25,305 nt of DNA from JBIKLM01 sp044375105 (GCA_044375105.1 JBILNK010000048.1:1-25305); one strand, 5' to 3'. Positions 16,463 to 25,171 are shown, counted from the first letter of the stretch. The notes: generated by a model not told the origin, from the sequence alone. Numbers and translations are program-made.

Positions 16463-16479
16463 GCTTAGCGCCTGCGTGC

Positions 16480-16509
16480 TTGTGGAGCAGGGGTGCCGGC
16501 CGCTATCTT
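16480..16509 (+). promoter_or_regulatory. candidate sigma-70 promoter for rplU
   Basis: TTGTGG (16480-16485) and TATCTT (16504-16509) are separated by 18 bases, the best -35/-10 pair I can see in the window. Transcription would start near 16516, about 96 bases before the rplU start. Confidence 0.4.
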
Positions 16510-16611
16510 CCTTGCCCCCCCCGGATCCGACCGGGGCCTCGGGCCATGGCCCGAGCCGTCGTCCGCCCCAACTCCCGACCGCGGGTCCGCCCGCCTCGCC
16601 CGAGCCGTTCC

Positions 16612-16926
16612 ATGTACGCCATCCTTTCCGACCGCGGCCGTCAGACCACCGTGCGCGTGGGCGATGTGGTCCAGCTCGACCTCGACTCCGGTGCCCAGCC
16701 CGGGCAGGTGCTGGTCTTCGATCAGGTGCTCCTGGTGGGAGGCGACAAGGGCGTGCGCATCGGGACCCCGCTGGTGAGCGGCGCCTCGGTCAAGGCTGAG
16801 GTCGTCGACCAGATCCGCGGCAAGAAGGTCATCGCCTTCCGCTTCCGGCGCCGCAAGAACGTGCGCGTCAAGCGCGGCCACCGTCAGGACTACACCCGCG
16901 TCAAGATCACCGCCATCGAAGGCTGA
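16612..16926 (+). CDS. rplU: 50S ribosomal protein L21
   Basis: Large-subunit ribosomal protein that binds 23S rRNA and sits near L20. The 104-residue product is standard length and starts MYAILSDRGRQTTVRVGDVVQLD. Typical L21 features are VLLVGGDKGVRIGTPLVSGASVKAEVV and the basic C-terminal RNA-binding part KVIAFRFRRRKNVRVKRGHRQDYTRVKITAI, which matches the family signature of mixed K/R with a final K-I-x-x-I. The ATG at 16612 is the conserved family start. rpmA follows 65 bases later and obgE follows that, the usual L21-L27-Obg order. Confidence 0.96.
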   Translation: MYAILSDRGRQTTVRVGDVVQLDLDSGAQPGQVLVFDQVLLVGGDKGVRIGTPLVSGASVKAEVVDQIRGKKVIAFRFRRRKNVRVKRGHRQDYTRVKITAIEG

Positions 16927-16931
16927 TCCAG

Positions 16932-16953
16932 CAGCGACCGGACCGCGTCGCTG
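16932..16953 (+). other. hairpin in the rplU-rpmA spacer
   Basis: CAGCGAC (16932-16938) pairs with GTCGCTG (16947-16953) across an 8-base loop, five bases after the rplU stop. It could protect the rplU 3' end or adjust the rplU/rpmA ratio; there is no T-tract. Confidence 0.4.
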
Positions 16954-16991
16954 TAGCACAACGCTCGAACAGCCCATTCAACCCATAGGTC

Positions 16992-17240
16992 ATGGCACAT
17001 AAGAAGGGACAAGGTTCCACCCGCAACGGCCGCGACTCCAACCCCCAATACCGTGGGGTCAAGCGCTATGGCGGCCAGACCGTGACCGCCGGCACGATCC
17101 TGGTGCGTCAGTGCGGCACCCAATTCAAGCCCGGCCGGCGCGTCGGCATGGGCTCGGACTACACGCTGTTTGCCTTGGAAGACGGCATCGTGCGCTACCA
17201 GGCTGGCCGCAAGGTCCATATCGACCCGCTGGCCGGTTGA
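16992..17240 (+). CDS. rpmA: 50S ribosomal protein L27
   Basis: Ribosomal protein whose flexible N-terminus reaches the peptidyl-transferase centre. The 82-residue product begins MAHKKGQGSTRNGRDSNPQY, the standard form without the cleavable N-terminal extension seen in Firmicutes. The core GVKRYGGQTVTAGTILVRQCGTQFKPG and VGMGSDYTLFALEDGIVRY match the family, with small changes such as RQCGTQF for the common RQRGTKF. It lies between rplU and obgE. No obvious Shine-Dalgarno precedes the ATG. Confidence 0.96.
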   Translation: MAHKKGQGSTRNGRDSNPQYRGVKRYGGQTVTAGTILVRQCGTQFKPGRRVGMGSDYTLFALEDGIVRYQAGRKVHIDPLAG

Positions 17241-17245
17241 CGGCC

Positions 17246-17268
17246 TGAGCCCGATCCCTTCGGGCTCA
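17246..17268 (+). terminator. hairpin just after rpmA
   Basis: TGAGCCCGA and TCGGGCTCA form a perfect 9-bp stem with loop TCCCT, five bases after the rpmA stop. Two smaller overlapping hairpins follow, AGGCTG/CAGCCT (17273-17290) and GCGAC/GTCGC (17281-17299). There is no T-run, so termination or 3'-end protection are both possible. Confidence 0.6.
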
Positions 17269-17363
17269 TCCCAGGCTGTAGCGACAGCCTTTCGGTCGCC
17301 TTCGGGCCGCCCTTGGGCGTTCCCCTAGGCCTGGCGCAGCACGGCGAGACGCGTCGATCCCAG

Positions 17364-17410
17364 GGGAGCGATCCGGCCCGGTCGGATCGCTCCCGGCGTG
17401 TCCTGACGCC
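17364..17410 (+). other. two adjacent hairpins upstream of obgE
   Basis: GGGAGCGATCCG (17364-17375) pairs perfectly with CGGATCGCTCCC (17383-17394), loop GCCCGGT. Directly adjoining it, GGCGT (17395-17399) pairs with ACGCC (17406-17410). The structures end 19 bases before the obgE ATG. A 12-bp perfect stem is above chance expectation even at this GC content. Possible roles are a terminator, an obgE leader structure, or a palindromic operator. Confidence 0.55.
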
Positions 17411-17429
17411 ACCCCGATAGTTTCTTGCC

Positions 17430-18428
17430 ATGTTCCGAGACGAGGTCGAAATCCTGGTGCAGGCCGGCAAGGGCGGAGATGGCCTGGTGTCGTTCCACAG
17501 GGAGAAATACGTGCCCAAAGGTGGGCCAGACGGCGGCGATGGGGGCGATGGGGGCGATGTGATCTTGCGGGCCTGCGAGGACCTGAATTCCCTGCTGAGC
17601 CTGGGGCGTCATCCGCGGTATCAGGCCGTCGACGGCCAGCCCGGCGGACCCTCCAACAAGGGCGGCTCCGACGGGGCCGATCTCGAACTCGAAGTGCCTG
17701 CCGGCACGCAGGTCTTCGACGTGGAGCGCGGCAACCTGCTGGCGGACCTGACCCACATCGGCGACCGGCTCGTGTTGGCCCGCGGCGGCGGCGGCGGGCG
17801 CGGCAATGCCCGTTTCGCGACGGCGACGAAACAGACTCCGCGCCACGCGGAGCCGGGGCGTCCCGGCGAGCGTCGCCGGGTGCGGCTCGAGCTCAAGTTG
17901 TTCGCCGAGGTGGGCTTGGTGGGGATGCCCAACGCCGGCAAATCCACCCTGCTGAGCCGCATTTCGCGCGCCACGCCCAAGATCGCCGACTATCCGTTCA
18001 CAACCCTCTCCCCGCAGGTCGGCATCGCCCCGCTGGGAGAATTCGATTCCCTGGTGATCGCGGACCTGCCCGGCTTGATCGAAGGGGCATCCGAGGGCCA
18101 TGGGCTCGGTCACCGTTTCCTCAAGCACGTCGAGCGCTGCCAGGTGCTGGCCCACCTGGTCGACGTCTCCAGCGGCGATGGGGCCCAGGCGGCCGAGGCG
18201 TATCGCGTGATCGAGGGCGAGCTCGAGGAGTATTCCGCCGAGCTGGCCCGCAGGCCGCGCCTGGTGCTGGCCACCAAGGTGGAGAGCCCGGAGGCCGAGG
18301 TCGCGGCGCTGGCCCTCGAGAGCGCCTGCAATCGGCCGGTCCTGCGGATCAGCAGCCATACGGGTCGCGGGGTGACCGAGTTCCTGTTGGCGGCGCGCGC
18401 CTTGGTGCAGCGCCGGGCCCGCGGCTGA
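17430..18428 (+). CDS. obgE: Obg family GTPase (CgtA/ObgE)
   Basis: Essential GTPase acting in 50S ribosome assembly and stress signalling. The 332-residue product has the glycine-rich Obg fold (residues 1-158, with GKGGDGLVSFHREKYVPKGGPDGGDGG and GGGGGRGN). The G domain has G1 GMPNAGKS (165-172), G2 FTTLSP (190-195), G3 DLPGLIEGAS (212-221) and a G5-like SSHTG (308-312). The G4 motif, normally NKxD, reads TKVE (282-285), an unusual double change affecting guanine recognition. There is no C-terminal OCT domain. It follows rpmA after 189 bases containing strong hairpins. A GATAGT at 17416-17421 could be a -10 that would place the transcript start at or next to the ATG. Confidence 0.94.
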   Translation: MFRDEVEILVQAGKGGDGLVSFHREKYVPKGGPDGGDGGDGGDVILRACEDLNSLLSLGRHPRYQAVDGQPGGPSNKGGSDGADLELEVPAGTQVFDVERGNLLADLTHIGDRLVLARGGGGGRGNARFATATKQTPRHAEPGRPGERRRVRLELKLFAEVGLVGMPNAGKSTLLSRISRATPKIADYPFTTLSPQVGIAPLGEFDSLVIADLPGLIEGASEGHGLGHRFLKHVERCQVLAHLVDVSSGDGAQAAEAYRVIEGELEEYSAELARRPRLVLATKVESPEAEVAALALESACNRPVLRISSHTGRGVTEFLLAARALVQRRARG

Positions 18429-18885
18429 GGCTGGTTCGGGCGGGGGGGCGAGGAGGCCGGTGGTGCGGCGGTGCGGTGGGGGAAGTGGGGGAAGTGGGGC
18501 GCGAAGCGAGACACAACGCTGCCCGGCCGACCGGCGTCACGCGCCGGTCGGCTGGGCAACGCCTCCCGGGGGGGCCGCGCAGTGCCCAGGGGCCCGCCGC
18601 GCAGCGCTGCAAGGTTCGACCGTTCGCAGGGTGCCTGCAGCGCGACTCTGCGGGCCTCGTCAGCGGGTGTCGGGGCGCCTCGAGGCCTTTTGCCCGGGTT
18701 GCGCCAGGCCCTAGCCAGGCCCTTCAGCCCGCAGGCGCTTCAAACGCCGAGGACCGCCTGGGACCGCCTGCCGGTCCCGCCGCGGCCGGCGAGGGGGCTC
18801 CAGGGACAGCCCCGCCGCAAGTTCTGCGAATGGACCGGCCGAAGAGCTTCTTTGGTGTGCTCGCAGCGCCTCGGAGCCCAAGCCC
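18429..18885 (+). other. non-coding spacer between obgE and the PilT-like gene
   Basis: About 450 bases with no supportable gene. It holds a short purine-rich tandem repeat, TGGGGGAAG twice plus a partial third copy (18477-18499), the strong hairpin at 18520-18558, and otherwise featureless GC-rich sequence. No promoter for the downstream ATPase gene is evident. Confidence 0.5.
18520..18558 (+). terminator. 17-bp hairpin downstream of obgE
   Basis: Positions 18520-18536 pair with 18542-18558 around the 5-base loop TCACG. All pairs are Watson-Crick except one G-U (18525 with 18553); the inner arms are GCCGACCGGCG/CGCCGGTCGGC. It is the longest near-perfect stem in the window, begins about 90 bases after the obgE stop, and is probably the end of the rplU-rpmA-obgE unit. 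There is no T-tract. Confidence 0.7.
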
Positions 18886-20217
<1,332 letters not shown>

Positions 20218-20582
20218 TCCGCCGGGGGGGCCTGGCCGGCCCTGCAAGGCACCTGGGCCGCAGCGATCCCAGGGGCGCCTCGGCGGGCCTGGACCTGGCC
20301 CCGCCCGGAGGTCCTCGCTGCCGCCCTTGGGTCCCCTGAGTGGCGGACCGTCCAACCGGGCCGGGGGCCTCGCCCGGACCACGGGTTGACGCGTTGGCCG
20401 AGCCGCCGGAGGCTTCACAGGCGCGTCCCCCCCGGCGCCTGCCGGGTCCCCCCAGCCCGGCTCTCGCTCCCGATCCGGGACAGCGGCGGTCCGGCTCGCT
20501 CCCGTCCAGGGCTCGCCGCTGGCGATCGCGGGCCCGGGGAATACACTGCGCCCCCGATCGTCGGCCCCGTCGGAGAGCTCCC
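20218..20582 (+). other. non-coding spacer before the PDZ protein gene
   Basis: No gene is apparent. Two modest hairpins follow the ATPase gene: CCTGGG/CCCAGG (20252-20273) and GGACCT/AGGTCC (20291-20314). The most AT-rich spot, AATACACT at 20540-20547, could contain a -10 element about 36 bases before the next start, but no -35 match is visible. Confidence 0.4.
20572..20577 (+). promoter_or_regulatory. Shine-Dalgarno of the PDZ protein gene
   Basis: GGAGAG lies with its GGAG core ending 7 bases before the ATG at 20583. It is one of only two clear ribosome binding sites in the window and decides this start over the open frame that extends back to 20340. Confidence 0.6.
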
Positions 20583-21611
20583 ATGAACTTGGTCCTCGTC
20601 AAATCGGTCCTGTGGGGCGCCAGCACGCTCCTGTTCGGCGTGCTGGGCTGGACGCTGTACGAATACAAGACCGCCGAAGCGGAGCTGCTAGGCCGCCAGG
20701 TCAACGCCAAGCTGCAGCAGGATCTGCTCAAGGACATCCAGCCTCCGCCGCCGCCCAAGTCCGACCTGGTCGACTACAAGCGGGTCACGGCGAACTTCCA
20801 TGATTTCAACTGGACCGGCAAACCGCCGCCGCCGCCGCCGCCCCCGCCGCCCCCTCCGGGGCCGACCCGCCGGGTGGTCAAGCCGCTCAAGGATCTGGTG
20901 GCGGTGCTTTACATCCAGGTGGACACCAGTCAGCCCGCCAACTCCCTGGCCCTGGTGCGCTGGGTCGACCGCCGGCTCAACGACACCCTGGGGGCTCGCG
21001 AAGACGGTCGCCTGCAGGCCGGATTCGTGCTGCCCGAGCCCTATGCCTACTGGAGCGTCGAGTCGGTCGAGAGCGAAGGCGTGATCTTCCGCTACTCCCC
21101 CGAGGACGAGCAGGACCAGAATCCGACCACCTTCAGGCTCAGCCCGCCCACGCCGATCCAGGGGGGGATCGTGGAGGTCGCCGAGGACGGCCAAGTGCGC
21201 CTGCCGGCGGAATTCGTGCTTCCCGAGGCCGGCGGTGAATTCGTGCTCACCCGTCCGGCCCGCACGCTGGAGCTCGGCCCCAACCGCTTCCGCGTGGGAG
21301 CGGAGGACGGCCGCTACATCAACGAGAACTACCTGGACATCCTTTCCCGGGAGGTGCGCCACAGGTCGCACTTCAATCGCAAGAAAGGGCGCATGGAGGG
21401 GGTCGAGATCACCGAGGTCGCACCGGGTTCGATCGCCGCGCAACACGGCGTCAAATCGGGCGATGTGATCGTCAGCATCAACGGAACCGCGGTGAACTCG
21501 GTGCAGGAGGCGATCTCCTACGCCAAGAACAACGCCGACATCTATTCGGTGTGGACCATCGTGGTCTCGAACGCGGGCTACGAGCGCACGATCGTCTACG
21601 AGACCGAATGA
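20583..21611 (+). CDS. membrane-anchored GspC-like PDZ protein
   Basis: 342-residue protein with one N-terminal membrane segment (about residues 5-24), a short helix, proline-rich segments (PPPPP at 54-58 and twelve prolines at 81-92), a central beta-rich domain (about 98-260), and a C-terminal PDZ domain (about 265-340; GVEITEVAPGSIAAQHGVKSGDVIVSINGTAVNS). This order of membrane anchor, Pro-rich linker, middle domain and PDZ is that of GspC, the type II secretion inner-membrane protein that contacts the secretin. Sequence identity with the GspC homology region is not obvious, so a general periplasmic scaffold or protease adaptor is also possible. No protease catalytic motif is seen. Its stop overlaps the coaX start (ATGA), which couples an envelope protein to a CoA-synthesis gene. 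Confidence 0.6.
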   Translation: MNLVLVKSVLWGASTLLFGVLGWTLYEYKTAEAELLGRQVNAKLQQDLLKDIQPPPPPKSDLVDYKRVTANFHDFNWTGKPPPPPPPPPPPPGPTRRVVKPLKDLVAVLYIQVDTSQPANSLALVRWVDRRLNDTLGAREDGRLQAGFVLPEPYAYWSVESVESEGVIFRYSPEDEQDQNPTTFRLSPPTPIQGGIVEVAEDGQVRLPAEFVLPEAGGEFVLTRPARTLELGPNRFRVGAEDGRYINENYLDILSREVRHRSHFNRKKGRMEGVEITEVAPGSIAAQHGVKSGDVIVSINGTAVNSVQEAISYAKNNADIYSVWTIVVSNAGYERTIVYETE

Positions 21612-22435
21612 GCCGCGGCGCCGCCGGGCCCGCCGGTCTCGAGCCGGTCGCCGTCCTGGCCCTGACGGTCGACTTGGGCAACAGCCGGATCAAGGCGGTC
21701 GCCTGGCGGGCGGGCGGCCCGCTTGGTTCCCCGAGTCCCGGGGCTCGCTTCGCGCTCGAGCCCGGGGACGCGGTCCGACCCGAGGTCTGGAGCGCGCGCT
21801 TCGAGGAACTGCGCCTGTCCGCCCCGCTGCGCCTGGCGCTTTCGACGGTGGCCGGCAGCGAATTGAGCGCGGCCGTGGCGGCGGCGCTGCGCCGGGCTTT
21901 CGGGGCGCCGCTCGCCGATCCGCCTCCCCACGGTCTGCGGCTGGAGGTCGAGCGGCCCGAGACCGTGGGCCAGGACCGCCTGTTCGCCGCCCGCGGCGCG
22001 GCGGCCCTGGGGCGCTCGGCGATCGTTTTGGATGCGGGCACGGCCCTGACCGTGGACGCCGTGGCCGTGGGGCCGGACGGGCCCCCGTGCTTCCTCGGCG
22101 GCGCGATCGCGCCGGGGCCCAGCCTGCTGATCAAGGCGCTGGCCAGCGGCGCGGCGCGGTTGTTCGAGGTCGAGCTGCGGCCGGGGGCCCGGGCCCTGGG
22201 CCGCCAGACCTCCGAGGCCCTGGAGGCCGGGGTCGTGGTGGGGTTCCGCGGGGCCGCCTTCGAGCTCGCTCGCCGCGTGGGGCTCGAAGCGGGGCTGGCC
22301 ACGGCGCCGCGGCTCCTGTGCGGTGGCGCGGCCCGTTTCCTGCTGGAGCCGGAGCCGTTCTGGCCGGGGGAGCTGATCGAACGGCCGGACCTGGTCCACG
22401 AAGGCCTCTTGGCGGCCTTGGGGGACCTAACGTGA
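21608..22435 (+). CDS. coaX: type III pantothenate kinase
   Basis: Phosphorylates pantothenate, the first step of coenzyme A synthesis; type III enzymes have an actin-like fold and are not feedback-inhibited by CoA. The 275-residue product (ATG 21608, overlapping the preceding stop) has the phosphate motif VDLGNSRIKAV (D22, K29), the GQDRLFAARGAAAL segment with catalytic-type Asp D123, DAGTALTVD (142-150), FLGGAIAPG (162-170), the RQTSEALEAGVVVG segment (T201) and a late LCGGAARFLL. All are in the family order. The N-terminal 14 residues are extra, and a start inside this stretch is possible. The stop overlaps the GTG of the next gene. Confidence 0.9.
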   Translation: MSRGAAGPAGLEPVAVLALTVDLGNSRIKAVAWRAGGPLGSPSPGARFALEPGDAVRPEVWSARFEELRLSAPLRLALSTVAGSELSAAVAAALRRAFGAPLADPPPHGLRLEVERPETVGQDRLFAARGAAALGRSAIVLDAGTALTVDAVAVGPDGPPCFLGGAIAPGPSLLIKALASGAARLFEVELRPGARALGRQTSEALEAGVVVGFRGAAFELARRVGLEAGLATAPRLLCGGAARFLLEPEPFWPGELIERPDLVHEGLLAALGDLT

Positions 22436-23637
22436 CCCCCGAGCCTTGGGCCTGGTGGTGCGAGCGCAGCGCCGCGGGCCCCGGAGCGATTCGGGTCTTC
22501 GCCCTGGGGGGATCGGGGGCCCAGAGGATCCTCGAGCGGCTGTCGGACCAGCGGCCACCCGCCGCGGGCCAGATCCGCTTGGCGCGCCTGTCCACGGCGG
22601 CCGGGTTCTTGGACGAGGCCTTGCTCGTCGGCCTCCCCCATGGCGAGGTCGAACTGAGCCTCCATGGCGGCCCGGCCCTGGTGGGCGCGTTGCGCCGCGA
22701 GCTGAGCGACCTGGGCGCGCGGGAGCGCCGGTCTCCGGGGCCCCTGTTCGTGCCGCCCTTGGGGCCCTTCGCCGGTCTGGCTCGCGCCGGGCAGGCCGGT
22801 CTGCCGGATGCCCTCGGGCCTTGGGCGGCGCGGCTCCTGCTCGAGGCCGCTGAGGGCCGCCTGGGGGCGCGGCTCGAGCGCCTGCTGGCCCTCGATCCGC
22901 CGAGGTTCCAGCGCGCCTTCGAGGCCCTGCTGCGGCGCAGCCGGGATGCCTGGCCCCTGTGGCGCAGGCCGCGCATCGTGCTGCTCGGCCCCGCCAATGC
23001 CGGCAAGTCGACGCTCTTCAATCTGCTGCTCGGGCGCGCCGCGGCGCTGGTCTCGCCGCTGCCCGGCACGACGCGCGACGTGCTGGTCGAGCGCCGGGCC
23101 TTCGAAGGTCTGCAGATCGAGCTGGTCGATGGGGCCGGGCAGCGCGACCTAGACCGGCTCTCGGCGGGCGGGCCCGACGGACATGGGGCCCTCGAGGCCG
23201 AAGGCCAGCGGCGCGTGCTGGAGGCCGCCAGGGCCGCCGATCTGGTGCTCTGGCTCACGCCCGCGCATCATCCGGTGCCGCCGCCCGCGGGCCTGCCCGT
23301 CGTGCCGGTCTCCACATTTTCTGCTGCTGCGGACGCGCACGTCGTGGGCGGCCTGGCGATCGACGCCGTGGAGCGACCCGCCCAGGCGCTGGAGGCCCTG
23401 AGCGGTCTGCTGCACGCTCGGCTGGGGCTGGAGCGGGCCCCCGAATGGCTGGCGGGCCCGACCCTGATCCCCGGCTGCGACCTGCAGGCGCTCGCGGGGC
23501 TCGGCGCCTTGAGCGCGGTCAGCGAGCGCTGGCGCCGCCTGCGCGAGCTGCTCGGGGGAGAGGGCGTCGGCGACCAGGTTTCTCGGCACGCGGATTTTGC
23601 GGACGCAGGCTGGGCGCCCGGGGGCGTTGCTCCCTAG
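22432..23637 (+). CDS. degenerate MnmE-like tRNA modification GTPase
   Basis: 401-residue relative of MnmE, the GTPase that with MnmG modifies wobble uridine in tRNAs. Retained features are an N-terminal segment like the MnmE folate-binding domain (GAIRVFALGGSGAQRILERL, then LDEALLVGLPHGEVELSLHGGPALV), helical parts, G1 GPANAGKS (186-193) and G2 PGTTRDV (211-217). Departures are G3 DGAG instead of DTAG (233-236), no recognisable G4 NKxD, no LNGRLDLTQAEAV-type motif, and no C-terminal FCIGK with the catalytic cysteine. MnmE usually has about 450 residues. The C-terminal 25 residues look unrelated. The GTG start overlaps the coaX stop (GTGA). It may be a divergent or repurposed MnmE, or may carry a late frameshift (see findings). 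Confidence 0.75.
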   Translation: MTPEPWAWWCERSAAGPGAIRVFALGGSGAQRILERLSDQRPPAAGQIRLARLSTAAGFLDEALLVGLPHGEVELSLHGGPALVGALRRELSDLGARERRSPGPLFVPPLGPFAGLARAGQAGLPDALGPWAARLLLEAAEGRLGARLERLLALDPPRFQRAFEALLRRSRDAWPLWRRPRIVLLGPANAGKSTLFNLLLGRAAALVSPLPGTTRDVLVERRAFEGLQIELVDGAGQRDLDRLSAGGPDGHGALEAEGQRRVLEAARAADLVLWLTPAHHPVPPPAGLPVVPVSTFSAAADAHVVGGLAIDAVERPAQALEALSGLLHARLGLERAPEWLAGPTLIPGCDLQALAGLGALSAVSERWRRLRELLGGEGVGDQVSRHADFADAGWAPGGVAP

Positions 23638-23716
23638 GGTATGGACCTGGCCCGTTTCGCCGTCTCCCGGGCTGCCGCTCCTCCGCGGCGGCGGGGGGTG
23701 CTGCTCCGGGCTAGCG

Positions 23717-25135
23717 ATGGCGCCCGCCCCCGACTCTCACAAGCGCTCGGCCCCCTTGGCTTCATCCGCTTCACAGGCGGCCTTGCCCGCGGAGCTGCGC
23801 CGCAGCGATCCGCCCGCGGCACTCCGGCATCTGGTCTCGATCGACGACCTGTCGGTGCCCCAGATCGAATCCCTGTTCCGGGTGGCGCGCGACTTCTCCG
23901 AGGATCTGCGCCGTCACGCGCACCTCTGCCCCGGGCTGATCAGCGCCAGCCTTTTCTACGAGCCCTCCACGCGCACCCGCCTGAGCTTCGAGTCGGCCAT
24001 GCTGCGCCTGGGCGGCGGGGTGGTGACCGCGGCGGACATGCAGGCCTCCAGCGCCAAGAAGGGCGAGTCCCTGGCGGACACGGTGCGCGTGGTCTCCGGG
24101 GCCTATGCGGACCTGATCGTGCTGCGCCACCCCAGCGAAGGGGCCGCACGGCTGGCCGCTCGCGCCTCCAGCGTGCCGGTGATCAACGCCGGCGATGGCG
24201 CCCACGAGCACCCGACCCAGACGCTCTGCGATCTGTACACCCTGTGGATCGAGAAGGGGCACCTGGACGGGCTGGATGTCGTGCTCGCCGGGGACCTGCG
24301 CTACAGCCGCACGATCCATTCCTTCATCTTCGCGCTGGCGCGCTTCCGCGCCAACGTCGTCTGCGTGCCGCACCAGGGGCTCGAGCTGCCCGACTACGTG
24401 GTCAAGCGGCTGCGCGAGGAATACGGCATGGAGCCCATCCGCGCCGACGCCAGCCGGCTCGGCGAGCTGGCGCGCGAGAGCGACGCGGCCTACATCACGC
24501 CGCAGAAGCCGCACCAGCTGAGCCTGTTCACCGACGCCAGCGGCCTCAAGGTCGAGCGCGTCGACGCGGTCTACATGACCCGGCCGCAAACCGAGCGCTT
24601 TGCCAAGCTGGAGGACACGCGCCGGTACCTCAAGCTCGGCAAGCAAGAGATGGCGGTCGACGGCCTGAAGGAGGCGGTGGTCATGCACCCCCTGCCGCGT
24701 CGTGACGAGCTGAGCGAGGACCTCGACAGCGATCCGCGCAGCCTGTACTTCAAGCAGGCCGCGCGCGGCGTCCCGATGCGCATGGCGATCCTGGCGCACC
24801 TGCTCGGGCGGGTCGACCTTGGGGCGCCCGGGCCGGCCGCGGAGCCGGGCTTCTACTCGCTGCCGGAGGGGCCGAATCTGTGCGGCAACCCCAGCTGCAT
24901 CTCGCGCACCGAGGACCGCCACGTGCGGCCCGCCTTCCGGCTGCTGGCTCGCTTGCCGCTGCGGGCGGCCTGCGCCTTCTGCGAGCGCGAGTTCATGCCC
25001 CAGTGGGTCGGGCTGCGCTCCGAGCGTCGCTGCCTGACCCCCGAGGCGCTGCGCTCACGCCGCTGGGAGCCCGAGGACTTGGCCTTCTTCGCCCAGGAGT
25101 CCGAAGCCCGGGAGCTGGGCTACCAGACCGGTTGA
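23717..25135 (+). CDS. pyrB: aspartate carbamoyltransferase fused to a PyrI-type zinc domain
   Basis: Catalyses carbamoyl phosphate plus aspartate to carbamoyl-aspartate, the committed step of pyrimidine synthesis. Residues of about 30-360 are a complete catalytic chain: FYEPSTRTRLSFE (STRT at 84-87), SSAKKGESLADTV, the HEHPTQTLCDLY motif, MTRPQTERF and MHPLPRRDE. After a linker of about 25 residues comes a zinc site with C389, C394, C419 and C422 (NLCGNPSCISR, then CAFCEREF), closely matching the E. coli PyrI zinc domain (C109, C114, C138, C141, with CIS and CEKEF). The PyrI nucleotide-binding allosteric domain is missing. Total length is 472 residues. The ATG at 23717 was chosen because the 40 residues upstream are low-complexity and overlap the previous gene; the first 25 residues after it are also non-conserved. 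Confidence 0.93.
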   Translation: MAPAPDSHKRSAPLASSASQAALPAELRRSDPPAALRHLVSIDDLSVPQIESLFRVARDFSEDLRRHAHLCPGLISASLFYEPSTRTRLSFESAMLRLGGGVVTAADMQASSAKKGESLADTVRVVSGAYADLIVLRHPSEGAARLAARASSVPVINAGDGAHEHPTQTLCDLYTLWIEKGHLDGLDVVLAGDLRYSRTIHSFIFALARFRANVVCVPHQGLELPDYVVKRLREEYGMEPIRADASRLGELARESDAAYITPQKPHQLSLFTDASGLKVERVDAVYMTRPQTERFAKLEDTRRYLKLGKQEMAVDGLKEAVVMHPLPRRDELSEDLDSDPRSLYFKQAARGVPMRMAILAHLLGRVDLGAPGPAAEPGFYSLPEGPNLCGNPSCISRTEDRHVRPAFRLLARLPLRAACAFCEREFMPQWVGLRSERRCLTPEALRSRRWEPEDLAFFAQESEARELGYQTG

Positions 25136-25145
25136 GCCCCGCAGA

Positions 25146-25171
25146 CAGGCTGAAAAAAAAATCGCCTCGGG
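25146..25171. repeat. 26-bp direct repeat, copy 1
   Basis: A 26-bp sequence beginning CAGGCTG, then nine A residues, then TCGCCTCGGG. It is identical to 25280-25305, 134 bases further on. Here it lies inside a larger inverted repeat, GACAGGCTG (25144-25152) with CAGCCTGTC (25192-25200). Confidence 0.9.

Larger units (their letters stand above)
15978..16479 (+). other. non-coding spacer between RNase E/G gene and rplU promoter
   Basis: About 500 bases with no supportable gene. It contains the strong hairpin at 16038-16065, a small GGTCC/GGACC hairpin (16122-16134) and the 14-bp tandem repeat at 16407-16462. A frame open through rplU extends back to 16210, but it is low-complexity and includes the translated tandem repeat, so I treat it as non-coding. 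Confidence 0.55.
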
